Shown: piece after piece, positions 56,840 through 64,000 of the stretch
How positions within the stretch are numbered: position 1 is the stretch's first letter
Layout of the letters: the number at the start of each line of letters is the position of its first letter
NCBI GenBank assembly: GCA_037179385.1
Contig: CM074180.1
Span: forward strand, 26,393,455 to 26,457,454
Source: Holothuria scabra
Lineage: Eukaryota > Echinodermata > Holothuroidea > Aspidochirotida > Holothuriidae
Reading direction: 5' to 3'
Length of the DNA: 64,000 nucleotides
The notes under the pieces: generated by a model
Database searches by the model: none
What the model was told of the DNA's origin: nothing
What the model saw: the letters and a program-made list of their open reading frames with translations, nothing else
Position numbers and translations under genes: made by a program

Positions 56840-58799
56840 CAGTGGCGTAGCTAGGATTTTTTCCAGGGGGCAAAGGTATGAAATTTCCCCAAAACTTTTC
56901 CCGGTCAATGTGTATGTATTTCATATAAAACATGCAAACTTACAAGTATAACAACATTACCATGCCATTTTGTAATATTACCTGCATTTTAATCTTAAAG
57001 TAAAACATAGAGCAATCGGAAATAACAAAGTATATTATTTTGGTAAACAATATCTGGTTTATTTGTATGTACTAACGCAGTGGCGTACGCAGGATTTCTC
57101 TGAAGGGGGAGGGGCATGCAGTATGGTCTAAGGGGAGGGGTGTCCGGAAATTTTTTGACGTTTTCAAGGAGCCTAGAGGTAAAATGGTGCAAGATTTTCG
57201 ACTTTAACAGGAACAGTGTTAAAAGTTGAATCGTGGTGGTTCATGAGGATAAAACTAAAACTTTTGTGTCTTGACATGCATTTCCTTATGCCATTTTATG
57301 CTACCTTGGGAAGAAAAACTTGTCATTAAATTTGCACACTTTTAGGAGTCAAAATAAGAGAGCATCGATCGGTATTTGTGGTGAAAATGTTATTTTGTCA
57401 TAAAGATTATCTGAGCGGAGCGCCACCATTGGTTGGCGCGGAGCGTAGAGAAAATTTGGAAAAATCAGATCCCTTAGATGGCCGGAAATAGCATTTTCCA
57501 GGCTAATACGAAGAATCTAGCCAGTCGCTTTCTTCTTTTGTCGTTTGAAATAAAATGCTCACTTCAATATATGTTCGCAAACTGCAAAGTGATCAGAGAG
57601 TTAAGAACTAATTTTACCCCAAAAATGTAATTTTGCCCAAAAGACCGAGCGAAGCGCCACCATTGGTTGGCGCGGAGCGTAAAGAAAATTTCAAAAAGTC
57701 AGACCCCTCAGATGGTCAAAATAGCGTACTTATGCTTGTAAAGAGAATCTAAACATGTAGTCTTTTTTATCGATGCCACCAGTGGTAAACAGAGTCTACC
57801 TTTTTAAGTAAAAATTGGAATTTGACAGAAGTTGCCTAGGTCTATTTGTAGGAATTAAAAAAAAGTTGGCATCACTGAAAGACCTTGCAGGTCCAATCCT
57901 TCCCCTTTGAAAATTTCTGAAAATTGGGTGTCCTTATAAGCAATCTGGTGCCACATATGCTATCTTTTGAAGTAAAATCTGTGTTAATAAAGTTAGACTA
58001 CGTATTTTTAAGAACAAAGAAAAAATGGCATCTGTTAGGGGGGGGGGGTGGCCCAATGGTCTCCCCTTCGCACGCCACTAAGGAGGCCCAATAGTGGCCT
58101 GATCACACAGGATATCCTGTTAGAAAAGCAGTCTGTTAAGTGTAGTAGGCTACAAGGTACTCATTGTCCATTTATTGTTACACTCAAAGTGAGCAGAAAG
58201 CTATTTTCCCGAACTAGGTTGAAAGCCTCCAAGGATTAGGCTAAGTAACAAAATCTAAGTGTGCCAACGGATCCCGCTAATTCTAATTTCTAGTTTATCG
58301 TTGGTCATGGAATGTTTCAGCCCCATCCATCGTTATGTACACAGAGTAAAATCGTACAGCTACTGCTAGCTTGTAGAAGAACATAACAACCTCGGGGTCT
58401 ACGGTAGTGACTTGTCAGTTTTCACATCCTTTTACTGAATGCCCAAAGTATCACCTGAATAACAGCTTCCTGTGCACTGAAATGCACTGATCATAACCCC
58501 CGTGCGTATACAAGCACAAGAGAACATTCAATCTGCTACGCGGAGAGGACTTTTCTGTGGAACGCAAATTGGGCCGGTTCATGCGACACTGACGAAATCT
58601 GAGTTAATTTGTTGCATGAAAATACGAATTATATATATGAGAAATGTCTCACAATTTCTTATTCTACCAAAAATTTTGATAAATTTTTGTAATAATAAGA
58701 AGATTCATCAAATTTCCCCATTTTCATCAATTTCCCCAAAAATTTTTCCGAGGGGGGTAACTTGCCCCCCTGCCCCCCCCCCCAGTAGCTACGCCACTG
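56840..58799. mobile_element. hAT element, perfect 8-bp TSD, with a nested element
   Basis: The 1960-bp element begins CAGTGGCGTAGCTAGGAT and ends CAGTAGCTACGCCACTG. TGTGCTTG flanks it exactly (56832-56839 and 58800-58807). The outer parts match the element at 21623-22974 (CCCCAAAACTTTTC near the left; CATGAGAAATGT- and ATTTCCCCA-like pieces near the right). Much of its extra length is the internal element at 57078-58080. Confidence 0.85.
57078..58080. mobile_element. Nested hAT-like element without a visible TSD
   Basis: The left end is CAGTGGCGTACGCAGGATTT and the right end CCCCTTCGCACGCCACTA. The motif GCCACCATTGGTTGGCGCGG occurs twice inside (57422 and 57656). The bases outside the ends do not match, so the insertion is inferred from the termini only. 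Confidence 0.5.
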
Positions 58800-58950
58800 T
58801 GTGCTTGCTTCAAGTTCACTTTTTTAACTTTTGTTAAAAATGTGGCAACTTAAAATACTCATATCTTGATAAACACACATTGGATTTCAATGAAAATTTC
58901 AACGCAATGTTAAGAATAAGTAACGTTCCAGCATATCAAAACTTTGTTAA

Positions 58951-60267
58951 AAAATGGAAATTTGGAAACTCAGATAAACCGATCATTAACGCCAGTGATT
59001 TGGTTAAATTTATTGTTTGAATGCTAATCATGTTGACTTTTGAAAGCTTCAACTTAATCACAGACTGACAGAGATAGGAAAGAGTATTAAATAGTCAAAC
59101 ACATGTTTTACAGCACATGGATATCTAAGTATCTTTCAACGTTTCTCTATCAGGGCAATACCACGTAAGAACATTTCAAAATGCTGGCGGAGGGGATGTG
59201 AGGGGAGCACAAGAACTATCAGAATGGTGCTTTCATATGTCCCGGATATAAACTACAAACTCATTTATTTATATCTGTGTGTATGAATTCTCCATTCTCA
59301 AAAAGGCACATTTTGCCACTTTTAGAAAGGTGCATGTGTCTGTGTGTGTTGGAGGCTTACATTAGAGGGACGTGTCCTCATTGCTCCCATTTCCTACACC
59401 GACACTTGAATGGTCTCAGTTTTGCTGCAGGCATGCATATGATCCCTACTTGGTAGCACCAGACTTTTGAATCACCTGCATCGCCTCGAAATTAAGGACA
59501 AAATATACTAGCATTCATAATAAGTTGTATAATAATATCTTAATTAAGCATCGAACAGCTTATAGCAGCAGTATCATGACGTACTATTGAGTACTAGTCA
59601 GGAAACAAAAGGGGTCTTATGATTTGATAAAGATTAGATTTAACTTCAAGCATGGCTCCGTGGCTAATGCGTTGTAAGTGACAACAAGTATTTCCACGAA
59701 AAATTTTATTACTGATTGAACGTCGGTTTGCTACATTATTTCCGTTCTTTTATACCAGGAGAAAATTTATGGAACCAAATGTGAGCATTATGACCTTCTT
59801 TAAATTTTTCTTCAGGAATGCATTTGATCGTAAATGTTTCATTTGCCCCTTTTCAAAGGATGGATTGAATCTTTTAAGGAAACGTAATATCCTTGACTTA
59901 AATAATTTCAATCAATATTGCTTGGCTGCCAGTCAAGTCTCTGTATATTCACTGCAGTGGCGGTGTTATTGGTGGATGTATATATAAATTTGAACTGTGT
60001 AAAAATTGTGTGTTGTATTTTTTTCTTTTAAAAGATACCCTATTTTACATGCAGAGTGTAAACTTGTTAATAATGGTTAAAACAGGTAATAACCAACCCA
60101 TACCAGACGTAAAGAGTTTAGGTTTATCCCGGCGGAAGACCCCTCCCCCTCGTAAAATTCAAAATGATTAATATTTGCCTTGAAGGCCTAATCCTCTTAC
60201 CCTAAGCAGTTCCTTTTTCCTATACTACGTACTTAACCCCCCCCCCCCCCCCAAAAAAAAAAAAAAA
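58951..60267. other. No recognisable feature
   Basis: Non-coding sequence. The frame at 59769-59987 has no splice context. A C-run (60237-60252) and an A-run lead into the CA repeat. Confidence 0.4.
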
Positions 60268-60292
60268 CACACACACACACACACACACACAA
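60268..60292 (+). repeat. (CA)n microsatellite
   Basis: About 11 CA units after an A-run. Confidence 0.85.
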
Positions 60293-60456
60293 CTGTTTAA
60301 ACCTCATCCTTATCCAGAAGCAATCTCAGTTTATTTTTTCAGGGTGAGTATACAAATCCCCAGTGTGTTTTAACCTGCTCTCAATCAAAGAGTTATGCCA
60401 ATTGAGAATTTTCTGCAGACTGCTACAAAAATTGCTGTTGGGGTGAGAGGCGACAT
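60293..60456. mobile_element. MITE family P, partial copy 5
   Basis: It contains CAATCTCAGTTTATTTTTTC, AGGGTGAGTAT and AATTGAGAATTTTCTGCAGA, matching the middle and right part of family P. It shows the uninterrupted AGGGTGAG site that is duplicated at 47245. Confidence 0.55.
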
Positions 60457-60708
60457 ACCTGTGATATTTCTGCCCGAGATCCCGAAACTAGTTTCGTGTC
60501 TGGTTACGGGATATAAGGTACTGGGATGTTAAACGGTTGTCGAGGCTGTTTAAAATGTACTAATAACTCTCGGAATTATTGCAAATTCTTGTCACTCGTG
60601 TATTCCTCAATTACATCTGCGTATGAATTATCGGTCTTGCTTTTTACTTAACCCCTTCTCTGAATAATCTTGAAACTTTTTCACGTTAGCAAAAGATAGT
60701 GTTGATTG
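60457..60708. other. No recognisable feature
   Basis: Short unassigned non-coding stretch before the CAGT microsatellite. Confidence 0.4.
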
Positions 60709-60989
60709 GTTAGTTAGTTAGTTAGTCAGTCAGTCAGTCAGTCAGTCAGTCAGTCAGTCAGTCAGTCAGTCAGTCAGTCAGTCAGTCAGTCAGTCAGTCA
60801 GTCAGTCAGTCAGTCAGTCAGTCAGTCAGTCAGTCAGTCAGTCAGTCAGTCAGTCAGTCAGTCAGTCAGTCAGTCAGTCAGTCAGTCAGTCAGTCAGTCA
60901 GTCAGTCAGTCAGTCAGTCAGTCAGTCAGTCAGTCAGTCAGTCAGTCAGTCAGTCAGTCAGTCAGTCAGTCAGTCAGTTAGTTAGTTAG
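60709..60989. repeat. (CAGT)n microsatellite with TTAG borders
   Basis: About 250 bp of uninterrupted CAGT units (60726-60975) are bordered on both sides by three to four GTTA units. The array abuts the inverted 3' end of a family T SINE. Confidence 0.9.
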
Positions 60990-61035
60990 TGTTTTACGGT
61001 CCAGTTTCAAACCAATTGGTTAAAGTCCCGACTCG
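60990..61035 (-). mobile_element. Family T SINE 3' fragment
   Basis: GTTTTACGGTCCAGTTTC and AAACCAATTGGTTAAAGTC invert to the SINE 3' part seen at 20940-20998. Confidence 0.6.
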
Positions 61036-62332
61036 ACTTCAAACTGAGGAGTAAAAAATTACGTTGTTAACAGTGTTTACACTTAAGAAAAAAAATCATT
61101 TTTTTTATTTAAAAAAATGTTTTTACACATAGAAAAAGCAAAAAATTTTAGCATAAAAATGTACCTTCTGATCAATGGGGTGTGGTGAGATGCATGGTCC
61201 AAAATAGTTCCGCCCCACCCCACCTCCCACCCTCACTTTTAGTTTGCTTCCTTCGCCACTGACTGTGCCTACAGATATTACTCGAAAAGTCTTTTTTGGC
61301 TATTTTAAATTCATTTGAAAGGTTTGGAAACCGATTGGTCAAAAGACATGTACCGATTTTCTTAAACAAGCGCCAAGAAGGGATGAATGGGATGAACGCT
61401 CAGAGCAGGGAGGTGTTAGGAAGGAGACACAACCGCCACACAATAGTTACTTCAAAAATAGTAATTCCCATTCAAGCATCAAACTTTGATTGACAGTTCT
61501 CTTTGTTCCTATTATTAAGCCTTGTTGACCTGTCCCATGCTTACTGAAGAGGATTTGCCTCTTTCACACCCAAGTAATCCTGAAACAATTGTCTTTGTTA
61601 AAAGATGCTTTGAAATGAGGTTTGTTACCGACAGGTTTCAAACTCTAATGAAAAGTTTTAGCTAAACGACTGTCAATGAAAGTTAAAATAGCTTACTTTC
61701 TTTGTTTTGCAACGAATTCGATGAGTCGCCTGCTATAGGCATTGTTAAAGGCTAAACAATTTTACCCAATTTTCGCAACTTTCCGCAAAACTCCTCAACA
61801 CACTCGGAATATATATAGCGTTAAAATTCTCGAAAGAAATAAACAGAATTTACATTTATTAGGACGTATACAGACGAAAGTGTAAAATTTGATATGTTTT
61901 CATGACGGCTGGCAACGAAAAGGTAACGAGATACAACGTAAGGGCGTGCCCTCTCACTGGAATTTGGACAATGTATCACTGATCCTAGTTGGTCTAGGTA
62001 TTGAGATAAAATATTTGGGAACAAAAGGAAGATTATTGTCGGCAACAAACATTGCCTCAAAGAGTCAATAGAACGTTGTGTCTCCTTCCTAACACCTCCC
62101 TGTTCAGAGTCACATTTTTTAATAGGAATTCTCTTTTTTCCTTTCATCTTTGTGGTCGTCCATACTATCACTGGAACTTGATATATCTGCAAATTGTCAT
62201 AACCTTGCGACGTAACACAATTTGTTCCTTGGTAGAACATGGTGAGCCAAGGAAAACAGCATTGCAAGATTTGTAGTTTACATAAAGAAGGTAAAATTTC
62301 GAGCCATTATGACTAACAACTTTGAAATTTCA
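61036..62332. other. Unassigned, with a hAT-like end and an inverted pair
   Basis: 61130-61200 resembles 24865-24925. TTCGCCACTG at 61250-61259 looks like a lone hAT right end. An inverted pair of about 33 bp lies at 61398-61432 and 62071-62108. The 148-codon minus-strand frame (61821-62267) has no splice sites or recognisable domain. Confidence 0.35.
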
Positions 62333-62566
62333 TAAGTCTCCCCCAGTCATCTCTGGCAAAGAGCCGTTGGGCGAAACCAAGCTCCAAACTGCTTCCGAAG
62401 AAGCTATATGTCCTTTGAAGGACAACACTTGACCAACCTCACGGCCCTCAGACCATGGAGGTGTAACTACACTCTAATCTCACCTCCTTGCTCAGACCAT
62501 TTACATAAATGGTCTGTTATGTATGTTTCCATTCTTGACTGCATGAAAAGAACAAAGTTTGATCAG
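62333..62566 (-). mobile_element. U2-headed SINE, copy 2
   Basis: On the minus strand a reduced head (GATCAAACTTTGTTCTTTTC) keeps two U2-like pieces. The body has GTTGTCCTTCAAAGG and GGTTTCGCCCAACGG. Confidence 0.55.
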
Positions 62567-62603
62567 GGAGGTGTGAGGTTTGAACAAGTTTCAAATCATT
62601 TTC

Positions 62604-62790
62604 TAAAGTCCTCCCGACCCTCTGGCAAAGGGCCGTTCGGCGAAACCAAACTTTAAACTGCTTCCCGGAGACGCTATGCGTCCACTGAAGGACAACACTT
62701 GAACAACCTCAGGCCCTCGGACCTTTTACATCATTGGTCTGTCATGTATGGCTTCATCCTGGACTGGATGAAAAGAACAGAGTGTAAAAA
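62604..62790 (-). mobile_element. U2-headed SINE, copy 3
   Basis: On the minus strand, ACACTCTGTTCTTTTCATCC is followed by CCAATGATGTAAAAGG, GTCCTTCAGTGG and GTTTCGCCGAACGGCCC, closely matching 26519-26744. The U2 head is mostly lost. Confidence 0.6.
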
Positions 62791-63102
62791 AAGTTTGAAA
62801 TCAGTTTAAGGGATCTTTTTCATCATGTAATTATATCATAAGCTTCAATGTGACAGGTAGACGTTTGTCCAGAAAACAAACTCAAATTTAGTATGCAGGT
62901 CAATTGTGAAATAATCAGTTGAAAGGTGAAGAGTTATTTGATAACTAATGCATTGTGTTCTTCATAATTACCTGATTACTAATACCCTCCGGTCTAAATT
63001 TTGAGGTAAGGTTAGAAAAGGTTCCACCCCTCAACCTTTCATCCGGTTTAATATAGCGATGTCCACCACCCCTTTTACAGTTGTGGGACACTCAATTGCT
63101 AT
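62791..63102. other. No recognisable feature
   Basis: Short AT-rich gap between two SINE copies. Confidence 0.4.
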
Positions 63103-63156
63103 CCCAACCTATACTCCATTGCTTATGCGGAGCACCACGCACAACGGCAGTAGGTT
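63103..63156 (-). mobile_element. Family T SINE fragment
   Basis: ACTCCATTGCTTATGCGGAG and GGCAGTAGGTTCCA match the inverted SINE core. It ends at the same base as the copy at 21484-22985. Confidence 0.6.
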
Positions 63157-64000
63157 CCATTCCTCAGTTTGTTGAATCTTTGGTATGTCTCAGCTTGGAA
63201 TCGAACTTGCCCTGGCCTTCCGAGTGATAGTCGTATGCTTCCTCAAATAGATCACTCTTTCGGGCCCTGTCTACAGCTTGATATGAACAAAGTGGAGAAT
63301 GTGGACTTACCTAAGGGAGTGTGCCAAAGATCTCAAAAGGTTTTATTTCAAACTAATTTCTTCCTCTATCTGGACAGTTTTTGCATGACTTTTTGACGCA
63401 CCCTATAGTCACGTGTGTGATAAATAATCGGCAATCGGTCCTAATCTTCATTAAGTTTTTATCTGTAGACATACTTCATCAAAACTATGATAAACTAATT
63501 CATTTTGAAAATAAGAATTGATTCTCATTTCATATTAGGTAAACACTATATCGACTGCCATCACTGTCCAACACGTTTTCTCTCGTTGACACAAAGTGAG
63601 GGCGTATGTCAACTGAACTGAACACAAGTTCTGACTATTTCGTACAGAATCAACTTTAGTTCTGGCGAGGAACATGCGAGACGTATGTAAGACCTCAGTT
63701 CCCATTGGGACAATGTTCGTCCGCGTTGAAAGAAACCCACATAAAAATTAACTTTTAACTCAGAAAAGGCAAAAATTTACCATGATAAAATCCTGCAGGA
63801 AACGAAAATCAATGGCCTCTCAAGGAAGTTACACCAAGATACATCGACTTTAACGGCCTTCCGCACAAACTGCTAACTTGTAATTTGGAATCCGATTCGT
63901 CTTAAAATGGGAAAACATTCAAAAACAGATTTCCAATTGAAAACCAACAACAGTCTAGAAGGGGCCAGGGTAACGGTACTGGACCTTATCATCACGTAGG
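63157..64000. other. No recognisable feature
   Basis: Non-coding sequence; the frame at 63169-63396 lacks splice sites and similarity. Confidence 0.4.

Larger units (their letters stand above)
56690..58950 (+). repeat. Dispersed repeat R1, copy 3, split by a hAT
   Basis: The left half (56690-56839) has AATCACATTCTGGTAATATG. The right half (58808-58950) has CTCATATCTTGATAAACACA and GGATTTCAATG. Joined over TGTGCTTG they match copy 1. Confidence 0.65.

Noticed and set aside
61821..62267. 148-codon minus-strand open frame
   Set aside because: No splice sites, no recognisable domain, and part of it lies in an inverted repeat.

Overview
The window is genomic DNA of an animal, most likely a marine deuterostome invertebrate (an echinoderm such as a sea cucumber is my best guess). 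Reasons: AT-rich, intron-bearing, gene-poor sequence; spliceosomal splice sites; tRNA-derived and snRNA-derived SINEs; a dense population of small DNA transposons with target-site duplications (TSDs); and one intact IgGFc-binding-type receptor gene of a kind expanded in echinoderms and related phyla. No prokaryotic feature is present. The taxon is inference.

Layout. From 1 to about 20 kb, plus-strand exon-like blocks point to at least one unrecognised gene. The blocks at 4511, 8868 and 9207 have good splice sites and matching phases. Further blocks at 16916, 17340 and 18601 may be the same gene or a second one. Between them lie repeats: a TTAA-flanked element nested in an older repeat, Helitron-like elements carrying tandem AGGTCAAAGGTCA (DR1) sites, hAT elements, tRNA-SINEs and a Harbinger-like element. 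From 20 to 34 kb the sequence is repeats: tRNA-SINEs split by hAT elements, a U2-snRNA-headed SINE, a 1.2-kb palindrome-array element and several hAT elements.

The main gene runs from 34648 to 54111 on the plus strand. A signal-peptide exon (34648-34738) is followed by a 16.9-kb intron and one long exon (51596-54111). The phases match and give an 868-residue type I membrane protein: IgGFc-binding ectodomain, one membrane helix, and a 324-residue tail with six tyrosine motifs (YIGL, YMTL, YHVP, YDRP, YMSM, YTEL). The intron is packed with elements: a 21-bp-period palindrome array, TTAA-flanked MITEs, a nested 73-bp-arm foldback, a 46-bp perfect hairpin, hAT copies and long (TA)n tracts with inverted flanks. 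From 54.3 kb to the end I see no gene, only further elements, including a second TATGGCAAGC element with an array of TTCCACTTAAGTGGAA palindromes and a large CAGT microsatellite beside a SINE tail.

The most striking pattern is that three elements (27731, 36305, 55933) are filled with short palindromes spaced about 20-21 bp, close to two helical turns. The palindrome sequences differ. Two of the three share the terminal sequence TATSGCAAGC and 6-bp duplications, so they appear to be one undescribed type of non-autonomous transposon.
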